Origin: an uncultured Latescibacterota bacterium
GTDB lineage: Bacteria > Latescibacterota > UBA2968
Length of the DNA stretch: 64,000 nucleotides
Reading direction: 5' to 3'
Assembly: GCA_951812755.1 (NCBI GenBank)
Contig: OX638329.1
Location: 2,899,339 to 2,963,338, forward strand
The position numbers and the translations under genes are program-made. The notes below the pieces were generated by a model. That model was given only the letters and a program-made list of their open reading frames with translations. It made no database searches and had not been told where the DNA came from. Of this stretch, positions 8,842 to 17,012 are shown one piece after another (the stretch's first letter is position 1; the number at the start of each line of letters is the position of its first letter).

Positions 8842-8861
8842 TTATATCGCCCGCGATATAA
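8842..8861. promoter_or_regulatory. Perfect palindromic operator-like site
   Basis: TTATATCGCCCGCGATATAA has 9-bp arms with no mismatch and a 2-bp centre. It lies in the divergent region between the Gfo/Idh/MocA and D-2-hydroxyacid dehydrogenase genes, seven bases before the latter's AGGAG ribosome site. It is a good candidate binding site for a dimeric repressor controlling one or both genes; the regulator is not identifiable. Confidence 0.6.
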
Positions 8862-8879
8862 GAAATCAGGAGAGAATAT

Positions 8880-9917
8880 ATGGAGAGGAAAGTCAGACTC
8901 GGAATTACCAGAGATTTCTTTGATCCGGCCGGAAATCTGGCCATTCCCGGTCCGGGGCTGGAACTGCTCAATGAGATGCCCGAAGTCGAGTACCAGATAT
9001 TCGATCGGTTTCTACCGGAAATCGGCACCGAACAGATACGTGGATGCGATATGGTCCTCTCCTGGACCGCTCACTGGACAAAGCACTCACTTGCGGGAAA
9101 CGACCAACTGATCGCAGTCCTCTACACCGGCGTGGGATACGACCACATCGATGTTCGGGCGCTCACCCAGGCGGGCGTCATGCTCTGCTTTGCTCCCGAC
9201 GCAGTTCGCCGACCAATGGCCTGTACCATCATCACCTTCATTCTGGCACTCGCGATGCGACTCATTAACAAAGACAAAATAACCCGCCAGGGACGCTGGT
9301 CGGAACGGGATGCGTATCACGGCGAAGGTCTGACCGGCAAGACTCTCGGTTCCATCGGCGTCGGCAACATCGGTCACGAGGTGTTTTTACTGGCCAGGCC
9401 ATTCGGGATGCGGCATCTGGTCTGTGATCCCTATGTAGAACAGGACGCCGTGTCCGATATCGGCGCAGATCTGGTAGATATGGATACGATTCTGGCCGAG
9501 GCCGACTTCCTGAGCATCAGCGTGCCATTTAGCGAACAGACACACCATCTGATTGGGAAAGAAGAATTGCGCAAAATGAAATCCACGGCCTACCTGATCA
9601 ACACCTCGCGCGGCTCCGTCGTCGATGAAGGTGCGCTCATTCAAGCGCTGCAGCAGGGATGGATTCGAGGGGCCGGATTGGATGTGTTCGAACAGGAGCC
9701 TGTCGATCCCGACAATCCGATCCTCAAAATGGACAATGTCGTTGTATCCCCGCACTCTCTGGGGCACACCGATGAATACTTCGAAGGCGCCTGGCGCGAT
9801 AAATGCCGCCAGGCCGCGCAGATTCTTCGGGGTGAGATTCCCGAGGCTGTGGTGAACCGTGATGTGCTTGAAACATCGAGGTTTCGGACAAAGTTCCGAA
9901 AATTTCAAACACCGTAG
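8880..9917 (+). CDS. D-isomer-specific 2-hydroxyacid dehydrogenase
   Basis: The 345-residue protein has the standard family layout. The catalytic domain is split around an NAD-binding domain whose glycine motif GVGNIG lies at 160-165. The catalytic Arg is in NTSRGSVVDE (about 244), the Glu in VFEQEPVD (about 271-273) and the His in SPHSLGHT (about 292). The family interconverts 2-oxoacids and D-2-hydroxyacids with NAD(P)H. AGGAG (8868-8872) sits seven bases before ATG. Its stop is followed within 40 bp by the propeller-PHP gene in the same direction. With the aldolase and oxidoreductase nearby it fits a sugar-acid or hydroxyacid pathway; which one cannot be told. Confidence 0.9.
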   Translation: MERKVRLGITRDFFDPAGNLAIPGPGLELLNEMPEVEYQIFDRFLPEIGTEQIRGCDMVLSWTAHWTKHSLAGNDQLIAVLYTGVGYDHIDVRALTQAGVMLCFAPDAVRRPMACTIITFILALAMRLINKDKITRQGRWSERDAYHGEGLTGKTLGSIGVGNIGHEVFLLARPFGMRHLVCDPYVEQDAVSDIGADLVDMDTILAEADFLSISVPFSEQTHHLIGKEELRKMKSTAYLINTSRGSVVDEGALIQALQQGWIRGAGLDVFEQEPVDPDNPILKMDNVVVSPHSLGHTDEYFEGAWRDKCRQAAQILRGEIPEAVVNRDVLETSRFRTKFRKFQTP

Positions 9918-9955
9918 TGTTTTTGGAAAGGGACGTTTCACGGGAGGATCGGAGT

Positions 9956-12226
9956 ATGGAGCGTTTGCAAATTAGATTGTCAGAGCATCGCCGCGGGCAT
10001 GTGGATAAAGACCCGGCGCTGACTGTAGATGGTTCTGGTCGGTTCTGGGTGGCATGGCACGCGTACAGGCCCAAAGAAGACCGGATTCTGGTGCGATCTT
10101 TTAAAGGCCAGCGGCGAGGTCCTCAGCTGGCAGTGAGCGAAGAGGTGGGGATCAATTTTCAGCCTCGGATTGCGTGTGGGAGCGACGCAGTGTGGGTGGT
10201 GTGGTGCGCTGTGCGGGAGGGACGGTGGTGCGTGCTGGCTCGATCTGCCGACGAAATGGGCGAGGTGGTGCGATTGGCCGAGGCGGATGCGAGTCTGGCT
10301 TTTCCAAATGTGACTGCGGATAGTGAGGGTAGAATATGGGCGGTCTGGACGGCTCTGGTGGGTAGGAGACGTCGGGTATTTGGACGATGTTTTGATGGGG
10401 GTCGCTGGGCTGAGATAGTGGATCTGTCGCAGGGTGGAGGAGATCACTATCGGCCCGTGCTGTGTGGTCATGCCGGGGGTGCCTGGGTGGCTTACCAGAC
10501 GCTCCGAAATGGGACATGTGATCTGTTTTTGAGGAAGTGGACGCCGGATGGAGTGGGACGACCGAGGAAGTTTTCGCTTACAGATGCCTGGGAGTTGTTT
10601 CCGAGGTTGTGTCCCGACGGATCAGATGGGGTCTGGGCGACGTGGGCAGTCACGCGCGATGTGATCCATCCCAAAGGATTTGTGGATCACAAAGTGGAGG
10701 CGATGGCTTCGCATTTTGACGGCCAGTCCTGGACGCCCTATAGGGGACCGGATCGCACTATGTCCGAAGGGTATGTGGCGCATCTCTACGATGGATTGCT
10801 GGGGCGCGAGCATTATATGGGGTTTGTGGGGTGGCGGCGACGGCCGCAGATTGTGCGGGAAACGAATGGGGATGTCTGGGTTCTTTATGAGCGCAAAGAG
10901 GACGAGTTGGTCAACCGGCACGGTCCAGATGCGCTGTTTTACGCTCGGCCCCTGACCGGGAGAAATCAGGGGTGGTCCTGCGAGGTGGATGGGCAGGTAC
11001 ACGCCTATACGGTAAATGGAGATTTACAGGTGGTAGGTGGAAAGCTGCCATTTGCCGCCCAGATTTCCGAGGGGCGGTATTATGCGGATATCTGTGCCGG
11101 TAGTTTGCCACTGGATCGGGCGCGGTCCGTAGAGGAACGCCCGGCTTCAGCCTGGCGATCATGGCGGCCAATCCGACTGCCCGAACCGCCTGTGTTTGAT
11201 CAACGGCCCGAAATAGAGGTAGCGGGAAAGACCTATAAGCTTTATTGGGGGGATCTCCACTGTCACGGCAATCTGTCGGGTGATGCAGAGGGCGAGATCG
11301 ACGAGAATTACGCGTATGGGCGCTACAAAGCACGGCTGGATTTTATGGCGGTGACGGATAATGATGCGCTGTACGATAATATTCTCACGCCATCAGAGCT
11401 CGAGTTGATCCTAACAGAGGCCGATCACTTTAACGATCCTGGACGGTTTGTGACTGTTCCCGCCTATGAGCGCACCTATCGCAAGGAATCAGAGAGAGGA
11501 CCGAACCATCGGATTATGCTATTTCCGGACGGAGCAGTGCCGCTGTATCATTTTACCGAGTCCGATGCGGATACACTGGAGAAGTGGGTGGCAGCGATGG
11601 AAGAGACACAGGCTTTCACATTTCCACACCATCCTACCTGGTGGGTGATTCCGAGCAGTAGGCTCGGGGGCGTGGAACTGTGTTCGTGCTGGGATATTTA
11701 CATTCAGATGCGGGATACGATTCCTGAGGCACTGCGACAGGGCTATCGCCTGGCGTTTATGGGGAATAGCGATTCCCATCGGATTGTGCCCGGGATGGGC
11801 GGTGCTCTGACGGGTGTGTGGGCAGAGGCTCTGACCCGAGAGGCACTATTTGAAGCCCTGTGGGCGCGGCGGTGTTTTGCCACTAACGGTGCTCGTGTTA
11901 TGCTGGATGTGCGGGTGAACGGAATGCCCATGGGATCGGAGGTGGAGGTGGCAGGGCAGGTACATTTAATCTGCAGGGTGCAGGCATCCCGAATGGTGCA
12001 GCAGGTCGCGCTGTTCAGGGATGGAGAGCAGGTGCTGGAGCAATGGGTCGGAAAGCATCAAGGCGTTTTGAGGTTTGAGGACGAGCCAGACTCGGGAGAA
12101 CACTTTTATTATGTAGAGGTTAGACTAAAGCCACTTAGCCGGGTACCGATGGGTGAGCGCTGTGGAAATTTGCAGGTGGCACAGGGCGATTTTGCATGGT
12201 CGAGTCCAATCTGGATTAAAAGGTAG
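9956..12226 (+). CDS. Beta-propeller/PHP-domain fusion protein
   Basis: The N-terminal part of this 756-residue protein (about 1-370) has repeated blades with sialidase/BNR-like phrases such as GRFWVAWHAY, GRIWAVWTAL and GVWATWAV. The C-terminal part (about 425-690) is a PHP-type metallohydrolase domain with all expected metal ligands: LHCHG (His435, His437), TDND (Asp468), PAYERTY, PHHP (558-559) and SDSH (606-608). PHP domains hydrolyse phosphoesters with two or three metals; related DUF3604 proteins are often linked to surface polymers. ATG at 9956 is chosen for GGGAGG eight bases upstream; an in-frame GTG at 9917 overlapping the previous stop is less likely. No signal peptide is evident. 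The PhyH gene at 12233 follows by six bases. Confidence 0.8.
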   Translation: MERLQIRLSEHRRGHVDKDPALTVDGSGRFWVAWHAYRPKEDRILVRSFKGQRRGPQLAVSEEVGINFQPRIACGSDAVWVVWCAVREGRWCVLARSADEMGEVVRLAEADASLAFPNVTADSEGRIWAVWTALVGRRRRVFGRCFDGGRWAEIVDLSQGGGDHYRPVLCGHAGGAWVAYQTLRNGTCDLFLRKWTPDGVGRPRKFSLTDAWELFPRLCPDGSDGVWATWAVTRDVIHPKGFVDHKVEAMASHFDGQSWTPYRGPDRTMSEGYVAHLYDGLLGREHYMGFVGWRRRPQIVRETNGDVWVLYERKEDELVNRHGPDALFYARPLTGRNQGWSCEVDGQVHAYTVNGDLQVVGGKLPFAAQISEGRYYADICAGSLPLDRARSVEERPASAWRSWRPIRLPEPPVFDQRPEIEVAGKTYKLYWGDLHCHGNLSGDAEGEIDENYAYGRYKARLDFMAVTDNDALYDNILTPSELELILTEADHFNDPGRFVTVPAYERTYRKESERGPNHRIMLFPDGAVPLYHFTESDADTLEKWVAAMEETQAFTFPHHPTWWVIPSSRLGGVELCSCWDIYIQMRDTIPEALRQGYRLAFMGNSDSHRIVPGMGGALTGVWAEALTREALFEALWARRCFATNGARVMLDVRVNGMPMGSEVEVAGQVHLICRVQASRMVQQVALFRDGEQVLEQWVGKHQGVLRFEDEPDSGEHFYYVEVRLKPLSRVPMGERCGNLQVAQGDFAWSSPIWIKR

Positions 12227-12232
12227 GTTTTT

Positions 12233-13009
12233 ATGACTCTCACTCCCGCTCAAATCCGGGATTATCACGCAGATGGTTTTACCATTGTAGAGGGACTCAT
12301 TCCGCCGGGGCTTCTCAAAGAGATCGCCGGACATCTGGATCGCGCTGCGCTCGGGCAACTCGATTCCGAGATTGCCGTGCAGGTCGAACCCGAGGTCCAG
12401 CGCCTGGATATTCGCCCCGAGAATCCCTTGAACCGCATTCGCAAAGTTAGCCGCGTCGTCCGACACGATTCTTTCTTTCGGTCTGTGGCTACCAGTGAAC
12501 CCATTCTATCGTGTATGCGGGATATTCTGGGCGCTAACCTGCGTTTTTTCGGCGACGAAGCCCAGCTCAAACCCGCTTTCTACGGGTCTGCTCATGCCTG
12601 GCACCAGGACGCGCCCTATTTTTATTCGACACCTCTTCCGGTTGCCACTGTTTGGATCGCTGTAGATGAGGCCACTCCGGAAAACGGTTGTCTTCAAGTT
12701 GTGCCCGGTATGCATCGGCAGGGCATTCTGAAACGCCCCAGTCCGGACCAACCCTGGTTTGACGAGGGAAAATTCGATACCACCGATGCCGTGCCCGTTG
12801 TTCTAAATGCTGGCGATGCTCTCTTTTTTCACCTGTGCCTGCCCCACGGCTCTGGTCCCAATACGTCTTCTAAGCGACGGCGTTCCTTGATCTATCGCTA
12901 TATCAATGTGGATCGAATTACTCCGGATATGATTCCGCTTGTGGAGCGCCATGGATGTCTCTCAAATGCGCCCGATCGCCATCCTATTTTCAGGATGGCG
13001 ATTCCGTAA
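12233..13009 (+). CDS. Phytanoyl-CoA dioxygenase family protein with canonical HxD...H site
   Basis: The 258-residue protein has a complete Fe(II)/2-oxoglutarate facial triad by eye: His124 and Asp126 in WHQDAP, His205 in LPHGSGPN, and an Arg in KRRRSLIYR for the 2-oxoglutarate carboxylate. It should be an active oxygenase, presumably a hydroxylase, of unknown substrate. It starts six bases after the propeller-PHP gene with a weak AGGTAGG ribosome site, so it is probably in one operon with that gene. A perfect hairpin (12975-13002) is embedded in its last codons. Confidence 0.92.
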   Translation: MTLTPAQIRDYHADGFTIVEGLIPPGLLKEIAGHLDRAALGQLDSEIAVQVEPEVQRLDIRPENPLNRIRKVSRVVRHDSFFRSVATSEPILSCMRDILGANLRFFGDEAQLKPAFYGSAHAWHQDAPYFYSTPLPVATVWIAVDEATPENGCLQVVPGMHRQGILKRPSPDQPWFDEGKFDTTDAVPVVLNAGDALFFHLCLPHGSGPNTSSKRRRSLIYRYINVDRITPDMIPLVERHGCLSNAPDRHPIFRMAIP

Positions 13010-13069
13010 ATGGCTATCATTACTAAACATCACAGGCCAGACCTCTAAACACGAAAATAGGAGAGGGTT

Positions 13070-13885
13070 ATGATATCAGAAATGCGTCAGCATTTTGAAG
13101 AACACGGTTGGGTACGACTGGAGGGGGTATTGGGTGCAAAAAAAATAAATGCTTACAAATCCACGTTAGATCGCATCGCGTCTGGTATTTGGGCACTGAC
13201 GGGTAATGATGTAACGACCACTCGAATAGATACCCTTATCCTTCGGGACGACTCTTTTATCGAGTTCATCAAAATTCCCTGCATCATGGAAGCTTACACT
13301 GAGATCGGCGGCATTGCAGCCACACTCAAGAATTCCTGGGCTTTTATCAAGCGACCCGCTGATTTTCGCCATAACGCGGAAGAGGTCCAAAAATACAAGC
13401 AAGACCTGAGCTACAGGAAGGGCTGGCATCGCGGTAGTGCGCCAAAGTGGGGGATGTACGAAGACGAGGGCCACCCGGGAATGCACCATTTCCCTTACCT
13501 GAATTTCTTTGTGTTCCTGACGGATGTGAGACCTGGTGATGGCGGAACCTGGGTTATGGATAAGTCCCACAAGGTTCACGGTGACTACGCGGAAGTGAGT
13601 AAGTCCTGTGTGCCTATCGAGGCCACTTGCAGGGCAGGAGACGCCTTCCTGTTTACGGAATCGCTGATGCATTCGGCGCCCCATATCCTGACAGAGAATA
13701 CGCGGTATTCGATGACTTATACGTTTATTCCGCCCTTCTACTGTAATATGCGGCATTACGAGGTGCCCGAATGGTTTCTCCAGAATATACGGAATGACGA
13801 TCTGCGCGGTGTTTTAGGAGCGTGGCGAGGTAAACTCGATCAGTGCTATCGGGGGCCGTACACGTATAATTTCGAGGACGTATAA
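13070..13885 (+). CDS. Phytanoyl-CoA dioxygenase family protein with HxG variant
   Basis: This 271-residue PhyH protein shows the family core DVRPGDGGTWVMDKSHK (about 152-167), a distal His201 in SLMHSAPH and Arg212 in NTRYSMTYTF. The first metal His is most likely His120 in KGWHRGSAP, making the motif HxG (His120, Gly122) instead of HxD. In characterised members of the superfamily, replacement of the acid by Gly or Ala opens the iron site to halide (SyrB2-type halogenases). Whether that applies here is untested, because an acidic residue just downstream (EDEGH) could serve instead. The ribosome site AGGAGAGG precedes the ATG. The esterase gene starts 22 bp after the stop. Confidence 0.85.
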   Translation: MISEMRQHFEEHGWVRLEGVLGAKKINAYKSTLDRIASGIWALTGNDVTTTRIDTLILRDDSFIEFIKIPCIMEAYTEIGGIAATLKNSWAFIKRPADFRHNAEEVQKYKQDLSYRKGWHRGSAPKWGMYEDEGHPGMHHFPYLNFFVFLTDVRPGDGGTWVMDKSHKVHGDYAEVSKSCVPIEATCRAGDAFLFTESLMHSAPHILTENTRYSMTYTFIPPFYCNMRHYEVPEWFLQNIRNDDLRGVLGAWRGKLDQCYRGPYTYNFEDV

Positions 13886-13907
13886 CTGAAATTTTCAAGG
13901 GGGATCA

Positions 13908-14765
13908 ATGGACGAACCGACTTTTCAAAATGTGGCGTATGGAGATCACGAGCGGGATGTGGTGGATCTGTATCAAGCAGATTCAAAAGATCCGGCACCG
14001 GTGTATGTGTATATTCACGGTGGGGGTTTTCGGGGTGGAGACAAAACAGGGATTTCGCAGGTGTTGCTGAAAGGTTGCCTGGAGGCGGGTATTTCTGTGG
14101 CGGCGATCAATTATCCGCTTTCGGGAACGGACCGGTATCCGGCGGCGATGGAGCATAGCCGGCGGGCAATTCAGTTTATCCGGTGGAAGGCAGAAGAGTG
14201 GAATTTGGACGCTTCCCGGGTGGCGGCTGGAGGAGGATCTGCTGGGGCCGGGATTTCGATATGGATCGGGTTTCGGGGGGAAGAAGCAGAGCCGGAAAGC
14301 GAAGATCCGGTGGCCCGACAATCCACGCGGCTGACGTGCGTGGCGTCGTGGCAGGGGCAGTGTTCGTACGATCCGCATTTTATTCGTACGATTATTTCGG
14401 GGCCGGCGTATGCACACGAGGCGCTACAACTATTTTTCGGATTTTCGCCCGAGGAATTCGACAAGCCGGAGGCCCGGGCGATGTTTAAAGCAGCTTCTGC
14501 AATCAATTATGTGTCTAAAGACGCGCCGCCCGTGATGCTGTGGTACACCACGCCAAATTTACCGATGGACCCCGAGCCAGATGCGGGTCAGGGAATCCAC
14601 CATCCGATATTTGGGCTGGTACTAAAGGCGAAGATGGATGCGCTGGATGTGGAATGCGTGGTGCGGATGCGGGAGGATGTATCAGAGGAGGATCAAGGGG
14701 CGATTCAGGCGCGGTTTTTCAGGGAGACAGTTGAATTTTTGAAGCGACAGTTTGAAATGGGATAA
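13908..14765 (+). CDS. Alpha/beta hydrolase, HSL/family IV esterase-like
   Basis: The 285-residue protein shows the hormone-sensitive-lipase type oxyanion motif HGGG (37-40, YIHGGGFRGG) and a nucleophile elbow GGSAG with Ser111. Neither acid nor His of the triad can be assigned with certainty; HHPIFG near residue 226 is a candidate for the His. These enzymes cleave carboxyl esters. There is no signal peptide, so it is probably cytoplasmic. It lies in a tight same-strand run PhyH-hydrolase-propeller-ceramidase-membrane protein, with AAGGGGG before its ATG. A role in de-esterifying an imported compound is inferred from context only. Confidence 0.85.
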   Translation: MDEPTFQNVAYGDHERDVVDLYQADSKDPAPVYVYIHGGGFRGGDKTGISQVLLKGCLEAGISVAAINYPLSGTDRYPAAMEHSRRAIQFIRWKAEEWNLDASRVAAGGGSAGAGISIWIGFRGEEAEPESEDPVARQSTRLTCVASWQGQCSYDPHFIRTIISGPAYAHEALQLFFGFSPEEFDKPEARAMFKAASAINYVSKDAPPVMLWYTTPNLPMDPEPDAGQGIHHPIFGLVLKAKMDALDVECVVRMREDVSEEDQGAIQARFFRETVEFLKRQFEMG

Positions 14766-14784
14766 ATAAAAAAGGAGATTTGAC

Positions 14785-16989
14785 ATGGCCATTGACCGCT
14801 CACACAACCTGGAGGTGCTTTCGGCACGGGAAGGACACAAGCCGTATGAGAAGCTGAAAAATGGAGATGCTTACGCATCTGAGCGCACGATTTTTCGGGA
14901 TACGGGAACGCATGCCGAGGTGTGGAAACTGACGCACGATCCGGCTATTTCGCGGCATATTTATTACGATATTCCAGCGTGGAATGCCAATGGTTCCGCA
15001 TTGTTTTTTGTGTCTCGGCGACCGGGCGAACACGGGGGAAACTGGCTTATGGATGCGGATGGAGGAAGGATTCGAGAATTGCATATTCGCGGCGAAGAAG
15101 GACGGGTGCCGCGGCCTTTGTGGAGTGGTTTGAAGCCGGATGTGATGTATTATTCCGCCAACCGTGGCTCTCGGACGGTGTTCTGTTCCGTCAATGTAAG
15201 GACGGGCAAAAGGCGCGAACTCGCGTCGGTAGATTTGCAACACAACGTGGAGTTTTGTCCGCCGAGCAGCGATGAGAAGAAACTCCTGGTGCGAGGGCGC
15301 AAGGACCCGGATCAAAAGGTGTGGACGGTTTATCTGATCGATATCCAGAGTGGAAAACAGCGAGAAGTACCCATCGAAGGCAATATTCACCGGTTGCGGT
15401 TCACGCGGGGGGCAGATTATTCCATCTTTTACAATTTGAACGATCCAGTCAAAGAGGTGCGGCTGGGCAGTTATATCATCCAGGCGGATGGAACGGGTAA
15501 AACAGAGTTGCCCTGTGGACAGGCGGGACATCCGGATTGGGCGCACGATGGGCATGCATGGTCTTATGCTTCAGAGTCGAGTATCTGGGTAATGGACAAA
15601 GATGGCACGAATAAGCGACAGGTTGTAGATCTGTCGGGTGGCATGCACGGGGGATGGAGTTTTGACAACGAGTGGATTGTTTCAGATGTGACGGATAGAG
15701 GACCATACGCCAATCAGATTTTGCTGATTCATACTGAAGAGCGGGGGCGGATTCACCGGATCTGCCACCACAATAGCTCCTATCAGGGCTGGGGCGCAAT
15801 GCATCCGGATGCCGAGTCCACGCACCCGGCGCCGATTGTAAGTCCCGATGGGACCAAGGTGGTTTTTGATTCGGATATGGTGAGGCTGTGGGGCGAGGTG
15901 TATGTGGCTGTGCTGAGAAGACCCGGTCCACCAGTGGAATTACGGGCCGAATGGGGCGATCAGGGGATAAGGCTGACGTGGGAACGTCCCGCGCGCTCAA
16001 AAGAGTTGAAGGGATATTACGTGTACCGAAGTCGAGAATCGGGCGAGGGATTTGAGCAGATCAGTGAGGGTATTGTGACCGATGAGGCTTTTGAAGACAG
16101 GACGCACAGGGAGGGCACGGCGTTTTACCGGGTGGCGATGGTGGAATATTCCGGGCTGGAGGGACGGCCTTCTGCTGAAGTGCGGGTGGGAAGTGGGCCG
16201 TGGGAAGAGCCTGTGCGGCTATTTGTCGAACCGGAACTGGGGCGGCGAGAAGGGCTAACCGATCAGTTCGATGGACGAGCGTCCAATCTGTATTTTGTGG
16301 CGTTGAAGGATAGTGAGCAGTCGGGGCGGGTACACATGGATGTGGATGTGCCCAGGTCCGGGTCCTATTGTCTGTGGGCGCGGGTGGCGGGAAAACTGGG
16401 TCGCATTTTGGGGTTCAATATACGGTGTGATGACCGGGAGGTGGGGCGCTGTGAGGCAGTGGTAGATGGTTGGGGATGGGTGCGGGTGCTGGACGCGCGC
16501 GGAAGACCTGTTGTGCTGAATCTGGATGGGGGCGCGCATGTGTTGACGGCGGCAACATCAGATCGGGATGTGAAGCTGGATCAATTGCTGCTGACTGATG
16601 ATACCGCATATATTCCTTCCGAAAAGGGTGGGGAAGATGTGGTGGCTCCCGCACAGGTGACGGGGGTAGATGTGGAGACTGGCGATGTGTCGGAATTACA
16701 GGTGATCTGGGCACCAGTGTCGGATCCGGATTTCCATCACTACAATGTGTACGCCAGCACGGATCCCAATTTTGTCTGTGACCAGCGCTCCCTGATTGCC
16801 TCACCCTCAGAGCCGGGGTGGATTGACTGGGGGTTGCCTTCGGCCACGCCCTACTGGAGTTCGACAACGTATTATTACCGCGTGACGGCCGTGGATCGAG
16901 CGGGCAATGAGTCGGTACCTTCCGAGATGGCCTGGGGGCGGACGGGGATTCATTCGTGGCGCTCGCTACAAGCAATGGGGAAGGCGTAG
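14785..16989 (+). CDS. Oligogalacturonate-lyase-like propeller with FN3 and CBM-like domains
   Basis: Residues about 1-380 of this 734-residue protein form a TolB/WD40-like propeller related to oligogalacturonate lyases, with motifs such as YDIPAWNANGS, GHPDW and SPDGTKVVFDSD. A fibronectin type III domain follows (about 390-475), then a jelly-roll-like region (about 480-620), then a second FN3 (about 630-725, ending ...YYYRVTAVDRAGNES). No signal peptide is apparent. A full-length paralogue lies at 42152. The family suggests uronate-polymer handling, but catalytic residues could not be assigned. The ribosome site AAAGGAG precedes ATG. It is in the same-strand run with the esterase and ceramidase genes. 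Confidence 0.75.
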   Translation: MAIDRSHNLEVLSAREGHKPYEKLKNGDAYASERTIFRDTGTHAEVWKLTHDPAISRHIYYDIPAWNANGSALFFVSRRPGEHGGNWLMDADGGRIRELHIRGEEGRVPRPLWSGLKPDVMYYSANRGSRTVFCSVNVRTGKRRELASVDLQHNVEFCPPSSDEKKLLVRGRKDPDQKVWTVYLIDIQSGKQREVPIEGNIHRLRFTRGADYSIFYNLNDPVKEVRLGSYIIQADGTGKTELPCGQAGHPDWAHDGHAWSYASESSIWVMDKDGTNKRQVVDLSGGMHGGWSFDNEWIVSDVTDRGPYANQILLIHTEERGRIHRICHHNSSYQGWGAMHPDAESTHPAPIVSPDGTKVVFDSDMVRLWGEVYVAVLRRPGPPVELRAEWGDQGIRLTWERPARSKELKGYYVYRSRESGEGFEQISEGIVTDEAFEDRTHREGTAFYRVAMVEYSGLEGRPSAEVRVGSGPWEEPVRLFVEPELGRREGLTDQFDGRASNLYFVALKDSEQSGRVHMDVDVPRSGSYCLWARVAGKLGRILGFNIRCDDREVGRCEAVVDGWGWVRVLDARGRPVVLNLDGGAHVLTAATSDRDVKLDQLLLTDDTAYIPSEKGGEDVVAPAQVTGVDVETGDVSELQVIWAPVSDPDFHHYNVYASTDPNFVCDQRSLIASPSEPGWIDWGLPSATPYWSSTTYYYRVTAVDRAGNESVPSEMAWGRTGIHSWRSLQAMGKA

Positions 16990-17012
16990 GATTTTTTTCA
17001 AAGGAGTGTTCT

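Noticed and set aside
13070-13885. Calling the HxG-type PhyH gene a halogenase outright
   Set aside because: Only the motif by eye supports it; acidic residues nearby could complete the iron site and there is no biosynthetic context.
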